64,000 bases of DNA from the NCBI GenBank assembly GCA_033060915.1, contig CM065378.1, positions 52,745,001 to 52,809,000 of the forward strand, in the 5' to 3' direction. The notes beneath the pieces were generated by a model. That model worked only from the letters and a program-made list of their open reading frames with translations. It was not told the origin of the DNA and did not search any database. Shown one piece after another: positions 22,940-34,080 of this stretch (within the stretch, counting starts at the first letter, position 1; each line of letters begins with the position of its first letter). The position numbers and the translations under genes were made by a program. The stretch comes from Euryodendron excelsum. Its lineage: Eukaryota; Streptophyta; Magnoliopsida; Ericales; Pentaphylacaceae.

Positions 22940-23290
22940 ACTTGAAGCTAAATGACCATTTTGCCCCTGGGCATCCGAATGTCTCCGAAAATCACAACAG
23001 CTCTAGGTATCAAACTGGTAATCTCTTAAGAAAGCTGCTAATAGTATTTCTGACCTTCTATTATCTTTCTGGATCATTCCAAGTCAATTTCGGCAAACTC
23101 GGTGTAAAAATAATCGTTTTGCCCCTGGTGGGCCGGTCGCCTTTTCCAACCACACCAGTTCTGGGTATCAAACCGGCACTCCATTGGAGCGCTCTGGATA
23201 GTATTACCAACCCTCAAGTCTGCTCATGGATTGTTCCGAGTCCATTCCGGTGGTTTTCTGATCTAGTTGACCGTTTTGCCCCTAATAGCC
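22940..23290 (+). repeat. about 160-bp repeats in the upstream part of the LTR
   Basis: A core like CATTTTGCCCCTGG or CGTTTTGCCCCTA recurs near 22960, 23115 and 23272, roughly 160 bp apart. The same core occurs in the two other LTRs of the family. Confidence 0.8.
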
Positions 23291-23530
23291 TGTTTGACAA
23301 TTCTGACCTTGTTTTTCAATTCCGTTACCACTGGAACACTATTTCAAGGGTTTCCATCCATTTTCGTCCTTCCGAACCATTCTTGGCCCTCCGAACCTTC
23401 CAGAGTCACTCCTAGTAGAGTTAGGCTAAAAAATGCATGGTAGTCATTAGGACAGGCACCCAAATCTTCTGCCTTGCATATCAAGGGTCGAAGATACGTT
23501 TCTTGCCACCCTAAAATATTTCCTAAGTGG

Positions 23531-23615
23531 CTAGTGCCACTAGTAGTGACGCCAATAGGATTTTAAGCCTAGCGCCACTACAGTAGGCACTAGGTCAATT
23601 TTTTGTCTATAAATA
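23531..23615 (+). promoter_or_regulatory. palindromic GCGCC module and TATA box of the LTR promoter
   Basis: GTGCCACTAGTAGTGACGCC (near 23537) and AGCGCCACTACAGTAGGCACT (near 23570) are short inverted repeats directly upstream of TCTATAAATA. The same arrangement occurs in the LTR at 34081-38452. Confidence 0.6.
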
Positions 23616-24179
23616 CAGAGCCTCTTCCCTACGTGAAAAAGATCGGCAATCTAACTCTAGAAACTCTTTATCTCGATATACAGGCCTCGAACTCTCTCCA
23701 AACCCTAGCTCTCTTAGGCTTCTCCAAACCATAGCCCCCATACACTTTAACCCTAACAGACATACACTCAATACATGCTTATACGAGCCTCCAAACCGAC
23801 CATTGAAGACTCAAGGTGCTACAATCTCAAAACTATCGAAGATCAAGGCGAAGTAAAGCAAATAAAGTGAATGAATCAAAGAACACACAAGGTTGGTTTT
23901 TTATTTACGTTTATGCGATTTTTCCCCCTTCTCTCTTCTCTCTCCTAACCCACTTAGGTTTTCTTCTATTTTAATCCCCTAACTTCTTCCCTCCTTTCTT
24001 GCATGCTTAAAACAAGGGAATTCCTGGTTCATGTGTAGGAAGAATAGTTGAAAGTCACTGTGTCGGAGGCTTTCCTTTAATTCAACCTTAGACCATGTGG
24101 ATTCAGCCCTCTTAATTATGTGGTAAAGCATAAACCTTGTATGTTTACAACCCTACTTGCCTTGTGTATTTCATACTCA

Positions 24180-26300
24180 TACATCTCTTCAAAATTGTTT
24201 TTTAAACTTGGTTTCAAGAACTTGCATCAAAAATCTTTTTCAAAACTTGTATTAAATTTCCTTTTTCCAAGCTTGTTTTAGAAAAGTGTTACATAAGTTT
24301 TTGGGTGTAAATCCTAAATTGTTTTTGTCAAAATCACAATTCTAAGGTGATTCTAGCCATTTCATGGTTAGGGTCGCTTTAGGAGAGTGTTATATTCAAT
24401 GAGACCAATATGATCCATATTTTCAAATTTTTGTTTTTTTTAAAACCACAATCCTAGAATGGTTCTAATCTTCTTATGGTTAGAATCATTTTAGGAACGT
24501 GAGATATTTTTAGAAACTTGTAAAAGTTCATATTCCATTCTCTTTCCAAATCACTTTTTGAAAATCTCCTTTCCAAAACCTCTTTTTAAATCCTCTCCAA
24601 AAATCTCTTTTTAAACTTGCTTTCTAAAAATCTCTTTTCTTCAAAATCTCTTTTTAATCTTACTTTTCTTAAAACTCTTTCTAAAAAAAAAATCTCTCTC
24701 CTAAAAAAAACTCTTTCCAAAAACTTTCTTCAAAAGTTCTATTTTCTAAAAACACTTTTCAAGTTTCCCTCCTAGAAACTCCCTTCAAAAGATTTACTTT
24801 CCAAAATCTCTTTTCTTTGATTCAAGTCCAGCCCTCGAGCCAATGATTAAGAAACCCTAATTTCTACTTTGCTTCTTCATATCCAATCATAACTTTTCAA
24901 AATTCTGTTTTCTACATCGAACTCTTATGTTTCCTAAACCTCTTTTTTATGTCAAATCATATTTTCTAAATCTAAGTTTTTCAAATCTCATCCTTTCCAA
25001 TTCCATGTCAAATCTAGTCTTCCAACTTACGAAACCAAATCCAATCCTCCGTTATTGGAAACAAAATCAAATCATCTCTTTTTGGAAATAGAAATTAAAT
25101 CTTTCTTAATTCAATCCTTTCTTGATTCTAAACTTTTCTAATGTCAAACCTTTCCAAATTTCAAACTTTCCAATATTTCCAAATTTGAATCTTTCCTAAT
25201 TTCTAAACTTTCTAAATCTGTCTTAAATCAAACTTTTCAAATTCTAAATCTTTCTTAGATTGAAATCTTTCCAAAACCAAAACTTTCCTAAATTTCAAAG
25301 TTTTCTAAATTCAAAACTTTCTTAAGTTGAAACTTTCTAAATCCAAAACTTTCCTAATTTGGCACTTTCCTAAAATAGAACTTTCCTAAGTTCAAACTTT
25401 CCAAAATTCTAAAACTTTCCAAAGTTCAATCTTTCCTAAACCCTAACTTTCCTAAATCTATTCCAAGTCGAGTTTTTCAAATCAAATCAAACTTCTTTTC
25501 AAAATCTTTCTTAAAATCCAACTTTCTTAATTCGAATATTTCCTTTTCTAATTCTTACCTTCCCTAAATCCAACTTTCTAAAATCAAACTTTTCAAATCT
25601 AAATCAAAGCTTCCTAATTCAACCACGTATTCCAATCTTAGGTAACCTAAACCCTATGACGCCTAAACCCTAGTTCAACCCTAACCCTTAGAGTTAGGAA
25701 GCTTTGACTCCTTTCTAAAAACTCTTTTCTAAATCAAGATGGTTTTCTAATTTCAAACTTCAAAATGCTTTAAAATCTATATCTTTCCAAATCTAGTCCA
25801 AGTTCTCTTTCAAGGGTCAAATCCTCTTTCAAGTTGAATTCTAGGTCTAAGTTCAATCTCGATTCCAATCTTCCATTCTAGGTTTCAAATCAAACTCTTT
25901 TTCTAGTCAAAATCTTCTATTTTCAATCGAACTCTTGTCCGAACTACGACTGATTTGATTCCCAAAAAAGGATACGTAAGCAACCCTCATGGGTGCGGTC
26001 ATAACTTTTTTCAAGTTTCCAATTTCATAATTATTTTCAAATTTCCAATTTTGTAATTTCTTTCAAGAGTCTAATTTCATAACTTTTCTTAAGTCTCCAA
26101 TTCCATAACTATTTTCAAACTTCTAATTCCATGATCTATTTCAAGTTTCAAATTCCAAAACCTATTTTCGAATCTCTATTTTCAATTTCTAAAACCTACT
26201 TTTTGATTTCAAATCAAGTCTTCTTTTCAAATCTATTTTCAAAATCAAATCTACTTTTCAAATCCACCTTCAAAATCAAAGTCTTTTCTTGCACATGCAT
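24180..26300 (+). repeat. degenerate AACTTTCCTAAATTC-type minisatellite within the LTR
   Basis: Roughly 2 kb built of decayed short units of CTTTCCAAAT/CTTTCCTAAAT style, with strong pyrimidine bias on the plus strand. The complementary form fills 34600-36200 in the opposite LTR. Confidence 0.7.
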
Positions 26301-27099
26301 ATCATGCATCATGTCAACTTCTTTCTCAATTTTTTTTTTTAAAGTGGATAGTATTGGAAATATATTAATCAAAGATTCTAAATGGATGAACCTAGGGTGA
26401 ATAGATATGTAGGTATCGCAAGGGCGGGATAGGGTAATAGCTTAGTGCATCTTCCCTACACGTAACCAACCTCCAAACCTAGATCACTGTTTTCAAAAAC
26501 CAAATGGAGTTATTTTCAAAAAAAGGGGCTTACATTTTTTTTAAAGGTTGCCAAACAACCTATTTTTTAAAAAACTTTCTCTTGAGGAAGTTTTCGAAAT
26601 CTTTTCAAAAACCTCAAGTGTAACAAGAGAGCACTGTGTTTTTAAGTGACCTAGCTCACCTTAATCAAGTTAGGTGGCGACTCCAAATTCTTTTTCAAAA
26701 GCCCTTAATCAAATCAAATTTTCAATTCAAACCTAGTCGCACTTGTCCTTCTAGGAGGATGAGTTATAACGAGAGAGCACTGTGTTTTTCTCATTTGTTT
26801 TATTCGAGTGCAAAAAATCGGTGCGCAACAACCTTCGGAGAATGTTATTAATGATCGAATTGTACCAATAGAAAGCCTATTGCTTAGGCTTCTAGGAATT
26901 CCTTAATTTGCATATTTGTCACCTGTTTGACGATGCATTTTAGCTCTGGAAGTGAAGGAAAAGTCAGCTTTGGAGAAGCATCTAGACACGCTTCTCAAAG
27001 CTTGTAAAGTGTGTTTCAAGTCAAGAAACTCACCTGAAAATGCTAGGCACTCTTTTCGAAGAGTCCTGATGAGGGCCAATTTAGCTCTGGATGCTCGTA

Positions 27100-27790
27100 T
27101 GGTCTTGAAAACGCGCTCGAGTATGTAGGGGTAAAATGATCATTTTGACTAGAGCTTGTAGGACTAAGATTGGGATGGACTTTACCAGGCAAATAGGATG
27201 CGCCGGACTATCTAAAGACATTTTTAAAAGATGGCCTTACCATCTCGAGGAATTTCTACTTTCTCGACGTGTCGGTGTCTAGGGAAAAAATGATCATTTT
27301 AAATGAGGGTTTCCATATTGGGACCAGGGTCAATTTAAATGGTATATTAAACATGTCAGACTATCAAGGGATAGTATTGAGGGTGGTCTTATCATCTTGA
27401 GAATTTAGTACTGTTTTAAAGGACATGTCGGAGTGCCTCGTGGGCAAAATGGTCATTTCAATTAGGTATCACCAGAATGGGACAGGGGTCGATTTGAATG
27501 ACATATTGAACATGCCAGACTGTCTAGAGATAGTGTTATGGGTGGTTTTACTGTCTTGAGTAATTGGTACATTTTCAAAAAAAACCGTGTCGATGTGCCT
27601 TAGGGGCAAAATGATCATTTTGACCGAGTATCTCCACAATGGGACTAGGGGATTAGAATGACATATTGAACATGTTGTACTATCTAAAGGCAGTATTGAG
27701 AGTGATCCTACCATCTTGAGGAGTTGGTACTTTCTCAAAAAACATACAGGGTTGCCTAAGGGTAGAATAATCATTTTTTACCGCGTCGAG
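27100..27790 (-). repeat. about 160-bp repeats in the split LTR
   Basis: The same core, GGGGCAAAATGATCATTTTG and variants, recurs near 27128, 27290, 27447, 27605 and 27760. Confidence 0.8.
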
Positions 27791-28299
27791 CTAGTAGGCG
27801 CTGGTGTTGACCTAGGTTTATAAGTGTTTTCATCACTTCAATAGTTATGATGAATTGGTTTCCAAAGGCATCTCGTCCTTGGTAAACGTGCCATGACCAA
27901 GAGGCATTTTCAGTCTTTTGACATCAGATTGCTTGCACTATGCTCATGTTGCCTATTTGTAAGTGCTTCCGCCACTCCTGCAATTTTGCATTAGTTTCGG
28001 AGATTGTTAGATCTCAGCAAGCTACCTGCTGCCAAGGGGTATAACGAATATTTTACGTTGGTGGGCTAGCAGGCGCTAGAAGTGAAACATTTAAGTTTTG
28101 TGAGTTTTTTCGTCACTTCGACTGTGTTGGCGATTGATTCCGGAGATCACCCGATCTCAGGAAGCTTCTTATTTATGGCGTAGGTTTCGGACAACGCTTG
28201 GTCTCGAAAAACTGCCTGGAATGCAAGGGAATGCCAAAGAGACATTTTGACTATTTTAACTGAGAATTGTCAATCTGGCAAAAATATGGTGCTTACAGT

Positions 28300-29016
28300 T
28301 GTTGCGCCCTGATTTTTCGCACTCGAGAAGACAAGTGAGAAAAACACAGTACTCTTTCGTTAGAACACATCCTCCTAGAAGGACTAGTGTGACTAGGTTT
28401 GAATTGGAAATTGATTTGAATAAAAGCTTTTGGAAAAGATTTGGAGTCGCCACCTAACTTTGTTAAGCTAAGTTAGGTCACTTAAAACTAAGTGCAATCT
28501 GAAGATTAAACTTAGGATTTTTTTAAAAGGTTTTTGGAAAACTTTCTTAAAAGAGGGTTTTTAAGAAAACAAGTTGTTTGGTAACCTTTGAAAAGATTTA
28601 GGCCTTTTTTTTAAAATAACTTTGTTTTGGTCTTTGAAAACAGTGATTTTAGGTTCAGAGGTTGGTTACGTGTAGGGAAGATGCACAAAACTATCATCCT
28701 ATCTCACCCTTGCGGTACCTACATGTCTTTTCGCCCTAGGTTCACTCATTTAGAATTTCCGATTAACAAATGTCCAATACTATCTACTTGAAAAGAATTT
28801 TAGAAAAAGGTTAGATATGATGCATGATATGCAAGTGAAAGAAAATGATTTGATTCTGAAAATAACTTTGAAAAGGGGATTTGAAGTTTGAAAATGGTTG
28901 TGGAAATTAGAAACTTGAAAAAGATTGTGATCATACTCATGAGGGTTGCCTACGTATCTGTTTATTGGGAATCAAGTCAGTCGTAGTTCGAACACAGGAT
29001 CCGATTGAAAATAGAG
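28300..29016 (-). repeat. 3' portion of a 4-kb-family LTR, minus orientation
   Basis: From 28300 (complement of the GCGCAACA end) to about 29016 the sequence follows the other LTRs of the family: the GGAGTCGCCACCTAACTT block, TACGTGTAGGGAAGATGCAC, and the CAGTCGTAGTTCG block. It then breaks into other sequence. It lies only 2 bp from the start of the neighbouring LTR. Confidence 0.75.
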
Positions 29017-29808
29017 GGCAAGATCATGGCTTAGGCTACTGAGGTCGACTCCATTGGCTAAGGGAAGCAGTCTAGGAGCAGCATAGATAGTTTAATATCT
29101 TATCTAAGAGGGCTACAAATAATTTAAGCTCTTATCTATGAGCTATGTTAACTTGCTGGCTAAGTTGAAATCGGTTGTCCCAGGTCGAGATTGAAAGACT
29201 GAGATGTCAAAATCACTGAGCTATGTAGTGCACAGGGATGCGCCTTATGGAGTTAGAGAATTGTTTTGATGATGAATAGCTGATGTGGTTTGTTGAAATG
29301 GACTTCTTGTGAGTTAAGTTGTGCTGGAGGTTTTGGATTTTTTACCTGCTCTAGTTGATTATGATCTGGATAGATGGCTACCGAACTTTCTCGACTACTG
29401 CATTAGAGTGTTGTGTTCGAAGACACCTTGGGACTTGAGAAAGCTTAGGGAGATGCCCCTTGAACTCGCATTTATCTCAGTTTTACGTTAGCAATATCAA
29501 GATATAACAAACTAATCTTTAATAAATGACTTAAGATATTCAGGTCTATTACTTTGCCATGCTGGGTTTAAAAATTTGTTACCAATGCAGGTTTGCCACA
29601 AGTTGGCATCTCTGGACCTATTGTTGAGGTGTAAGAGGTTTTGTTACTTTGTTAAGACTGTCTTGTTGCTGCTGCTTGGATTGCTGATCAAGGAATTTTT
29701 TATTAATTTAACCATTTTTGCCACTAGTGCCCTTGCTGGTTTTTCGGATGCCAATTTTACCATTTTTGCACTTTAGTGCCTCTTTATTGGTTTTCACAGA
29801 GTCTGTAG

Positions 29809-30530
29809 TTTTGTATCTTGTTATGACCTTACTCTTTTACCCATAGCGCCTCGGAGAGTTTTCACTATGTTCTCAAGCTATGTTTTTTCTCTTGATTTCT
29901 CTTATTTATGCTGATGAAGACGACTTCATGCTTAATGAGAACAAGAATATTGAATGCTTTGATTTGGAAGAGCGATTAATGATGAAATCTGTTACTGACT
30001 GGAGTCGCTACTTTGGTTGAAGATTGTTGATGTTACTTTTGACATTGAGCCTAACGCTGAGTTAAAATTTATGCTAGATAAAGCATTTCCTAGTGTAATC
30101 ATCTTCCTCTGAAGAGTAATGATGGCAACGACTAATCTGAAAGGTTTTTATTTTGGACTATAATTTGGGCTTGGTTATTGGATATTTGAAAAGAAGGGAT
30201 AAGGCTCAAAACATTTTTCTTGGCTTTTTAAGACCTATGATCACCTTGGACAGCTAGACTCTCTCTTATTGTTGTTCACTCTCTACTCCCCTCTTTTTGT
30301 TTTTGGATTTAAACATATCCCAGTTCTGGTGTTTCCTTTGCTAGATCTTCACATCTGGTTTTTTTTTTTTTTTTCAACGATCCCAGATCTGTTACTTTTG
30401 CACCATGGTGTTCTTAGAAATTTTCATTGTTCGATAGATTTTGTATCTTGCCATGCCTCACCTTTTTACTCACAGTGTCTTTCAAGTTTTCACTGTGTCC
30501 TTGAGGTCATGTTTTTTTTTTCTTGCTTTC
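29809..30530 (+). repeat. direct repeat of about 95 bp
   Basis: 29809-29900 and 30438-30530 share TTTTGTATCTTG, then CTTTTTAC-type and AGTTTTCACT(A/G)TGT blocks in the same order. They lie in the degraded gypsy interior. Confidence 0.65.
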
Positions 30531-30819
30531 TCTCTTGGGCACTCCATAAACCTATATCAGCTCTTTATTTCCCTTATCCTATTAACTCTATCTCGACTCA
30601 TTGTAGGTGGTGATCATTAGGTTGGGTTTTTCGAAAGAAAGTAATTGGCTTAACTGGGTTTTGCAAATGGGATGCTTTTAACTATATGGTAGAGGAATTG
30701 ATGGCCTCTCTTCATTTTAATCATTGCTATCATTGCTTTGTCAAAGTTTTTAGTTACACATAGTAGTGTTTTACCTAACCTGAGTTAATGAGTACTGCAA
30801 AGATTTCTTTTTCTGCCTC

Positions 30820-31470
30820 TACTAGGATCAATACTCTTCCTGCCATGACTTTGTGAACCAGGAACGGGTCTTCATAGTTGGGGGGGAACTTGCCTTTGGC
30901 TTTCTGCTAACTTGGAAGTGTCATTTTAAGAACAAGATCCCCTTCTTTGAACTGGCGGGGCTTGACTTTCTTGTTAAAGGATTTGGTGATGCATTTTTAA
31001 TAGCATTGGGCATGGAAGATGGCTGTCATTCCCTTTTCTTCTAAGAGGCAAAGTTGTTTACACTGGTTTCTGATCCAGTCTGCTTCAGTGAGTTAAATTC
31101 CCATGAGTACTCGAAGAGAGAGGATGTCTACTTTGACCAGTAGGACTACCTCGTTGCTTTAGACCAAGGAGAATGGCAGTGCCCTAGTTGAAATTCTAAT
31201 AGAGGCTCTATGTGCCATCAACGCAAAGGGTAACTACTCGTGCCAATCCCTATGGTGGTCATTTTTCTTGCGAGGGATTCTCTTGACTTTTTTGTTGTGT
31301 TGCTTAGATGGCTCCATTTGTTTGTAGATGGAAGGCTACTGAGTTATAAGGATTAATATTGAAAAGTTTGGCGATGTTTTGCCATTGCGTCACTGTTGAG
31401 GATGCCTACATTATCTGTGATGATGGACTAAGGGAGGCCGACTCTGCAGAGGACATCTGGAAGTCTTTAG
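30820..31470 (-). pseudogene. gypsy integrase remnant, Tat/Ogre type
   Basis: Minus-strand translation gives, in order: IITDN (31424-31410), matching the second catalytic aspartate block of the DDE core; NSVAFHLQTNGAI, matching the QxNG block near the third catalytic residue; DWHE followed by LPFALMAHRASIRISTRALP; and the C-terminal module NKKVKPRQFKEGDLVLKMTL followed by GKFPPNYEDPFLVHKVMAGR. These are typical of integrases of Tat/Ogre gypsy elements. At least one frameshift and several stops separate the blocks, and the glutamate expected after QTNGAI is lost at a stop. The enzyme would have inserted element cDNA; this copy is dead. Confidence 0.8.
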
Positions 31471-33939
31471 GATCAAAAGATGCCATGCTTTAGATACCCT
31501 GCAAGTTTTCTTTTTTATGAAAAAGATTTTAGCATAACAAATAAAGCATTTCATGATTAAGAGTCATTTATTTCAGATTAGCCCGTTATGTACTTGATAT
31601 TTACATGATACTTTGATAAGTTAAAATCAAAGGGTTCCTCCTGTGGGCCTTACCAATGCCTCCAGGGTCTGGGGACTTTAATAGATGGTTTGATCGACCA
31701 ACTGCTTATCTTGATCCTGTTAGATTGTTGGAGCCTTAAGGAAGGCAGGGCAGCATAAGAGGACCAATGCGTAGGATTGAGGTATCCTCTTCAAGGAACA
31801 AGTTTCGATAATGATTCTTTTGAATAGATTGTCAGTCAATGATTTGAGCCAGAATCGCAGTTTGCTGATTCATTTAATCTTTTGGATAAGGACTTCTCTA
31901 TACCCTTGCCCCTAGTTCTTTCTTGGGTTGGCACCTTCTGTCAAGCGACTAGGATAGGTTGGATTTTTTTCAAATAGCATGCTGACGAAGCTTTTTAGAT
32001 CATGAGAAGTAAAACTTTGTTGATGAATTATCAATCCCTTCTGTAGGTTAGGCTTCTTCCAGTGAATGGACTTTTCTTTTCATGAGTTTTGAACTAGATG
32101 TGATATAGAAGGGTCTCATATGTTTGGTTGTGCTCTTGAGCTTGGAAAAAGAAAAATAAAATGCAATTAGCATGTGAAGTTGAAGGTTTTATGCAATGCA
32201 TGCTCTATGGAGGTCATTTTTTTAAGAAATCTAGGCATGATGTTGAGTCCATTTTGAAGGTGGAGTTTTACCCCTATTATGCAATACAATACCTCTTTGG
32301 CATGGGCCGGTTGATGATTCTCTGTTTGGGGCAATCCTGCCTCCATGGATGGAGAGAGATTTAGGCCCTTCTTGAGACATGGTTCTATGCATGCCATGAA
32401 TCCTTAGGTTGATTAACATGAGATTTGATTACTTCTTACTCTCTGCAGTTGATTGAATGTATGAGAATGCAATGACTTGAGTTTCTTGAAACTCTTGTCC
32501 TAGAATGGATATGGATGCAAAAGAATTATGGAGGTGAATATGTGAGTAGCATGATAACAGTAAATGAATGGTTTTAAAGACTCTCTTCTTGTCTTGCTTT
32601 TGCCTTCGATTTTTTTGGTACTTAGAGATGAGGGGGGAGGATAGAAGACAAGAAACAAAGTTTTTATGTAATGGATGTCTTAGGGGGAGACTAAGCATGA
32701 TGTTTTTTTTTTTTTTTTAGCTCACTTTTTGGAGATAGGGGGTTGCCCTTATATGCAAATACCATACCTGTGTTTAGAATCATTCATTCATTCATGGGAA
32801 CAAAGAAAAGGTAATAACCTATTCATTGAATTTGACCTTAAGTACATGTAATTGAAGTACATTGTAATAGGGGGAAGGGGAACATTTTCCTTAGGACCTT
32901 CACCTATCTAGTTTACAATTAAAACCCTAAAACTACTCTTCGAGTCTTCGGATTCTCATTTTTCGGGTTTGATGTTGAGTAGGTCATTGAGAGACCTTAC
33001 CTTTTGGTTGCCCGTTGCCTTCTTGGCATTCCTGTCTTCGTAAGCGGAGAGGGATTAAGGCCCCTTTTTATGAAATGACTTGAAATACATGCCATGAGTC
33101 CTTAGAGTTATGTGGGAACCTTTAAGATTTTGGCAGGTTTTATGCAAGGTGGAGTGAGCTTGTTGCCACTATCTATGCATTGATCATATGCGTGAAAATG
33201 CAATGACTTGAGTTACTTTGAAACTCTCATCTTAAGATGAGATATTGAATGCATGTACGTGTATGCCAAGAGTATAGGGAGAGAGAATGCAAATGTAAAG
33301 TAAATATACATGCATGAGCATTTATACAATTATTATAACAGCAGGAATAGTAAAAAATAAAAGAAAGTAAAGCAGTCGCCCTTTCCTCCATGGTTTTGAA
33401 ATTGACGTGCGTATCTTAAATCCAGCAGATGTGCGGCTATGTATGGTTTCTACATGAGCATAAGGTTGAGAGTTTATTAATGCTTCCTAAGAAGGCTCAA
33501 TTCCTAAATCTTTAAACCTAGGTCCACTCCCTGAGGTGGTGCCATCATCGGTTGGTGATTCGAGCGGGGGAAGCATCAAGAGGTCGTAGGCTAAGAAACT
33601 GACACAGCATTCGCCCATAACCACTATACCATTCCCCCTTCTAACTAGAAGGGACGTAACCAGGTAATAATCAAATATGCAAATGCAAGTGAAGGTGCAG
33701 TGTGTGTGTGTGTGTGAAATTTTGAAAAACCGAGAAAAGGGCCCAATAACTCCCATCCATCCTGTCCATTCCATCCTACTCATTCATGGCCTACATGGTA
33801 GTTAATATGACATAAAATAAAATGTGAACAAGGGTCCACCTACAAAAGAAAATGCATAAAGTCAGTACCAAATGGCAAACTTAAATGCAAGATAAAATGA
33901 TTGAATATAAATTGAATGCAAATGATGACATGTTTTTTG

Positions 33940-34080
33940 AAAACAAATTTGAAAATTTTGATTTTAAAAAATTTAAAGTGGATAGAATTGGACAAATTAA
34001 TCAAAGATTCTAGATGAGTGAAGAGTGAAAAAACATGATAATGGCCTAACCCTATAAGTGTCCTCAGTGGAGTAGCTAGC
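33940..34080 (+). repeat. small fragment of the 4-kb LTR family, plus orientation
   Basis: AAAGTGGATAGAATTGG and TTAATCAAAGATTCTA match the plus-orientation LTR near 26341-26385. The fragment is cut at 34080 by the next solo LTR. Confidence 0.6.

Larger units (their letters stand above)
22800..26830 (+). repeat. solo LTR of the 4-kb family, plus orientation
   Basis: It begins TGTAAGCACCC, ends GTGCGCAACA and is 4031 bp. Flanking ACTTT (22795-22799) and ACCTT (26831-26835) form a 5-bp target duplication with one mismatch. A core promoter is visible: TCTATAAATA at 23606-23615, followed by a leader with AACCCTAGC (about 23700). Long LTRs of 4-5 kb are known for Ogre/Tat gypsy elements. Assignment rests on length and on the nearby integrase. 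The 212-residue open frame at 22777-23415 is chance within the LTR. Confidence 0.8.
20233..28297 (-). repeat. long LTR (about 4 kb of its own), minus orientation, split by another LTR
   Basis: Read on the minus strand, this LTR starts TGTAAGCACC at 28297 and ends GGGGGTGTCAACA at 20233. It is interrupted by the plus-orientation solo LTR at 22800-26830. Removing the insert and one target copy leaves about 4.03 kb, matching the other LTRs of the family. Orientation comes from a minus-strand TATA box (CTATAAATAG near 22110-22125). Blocks shared with 34081-38452 include the GAGAGAAGAGAGAG region (21890-21915) and the 160-bp repeats (27100-27790). No terminal duplication matches, so the element end context is rearranged. 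Confidence 0.65.
29017..33940 (-). mobile_element. degraded gypsy element interior (Tat/Ogre-like)
   Basis: This stretch is flanked by long-LTR sequence and contains a recognisable minus-strand integrase at 30820-31470. Elsewhere I see only decayed, stop-ridden sequence, several homopolymer runs (30358-30375, 32702-32719) and a GT microsatellite (33700-33715). No reverse transcriptase motif could be found, so the interior is probably deleted or rearranged. Confidence 0.6.

Noticed and set aside
22777..23415. 212-codon open frame on the plus strand
   Set aside because: It lies wholly across the start of a solo LTR and its 160-bp repeats. It has no recognisable domain, and its openness follows from low stop density in that repeat.
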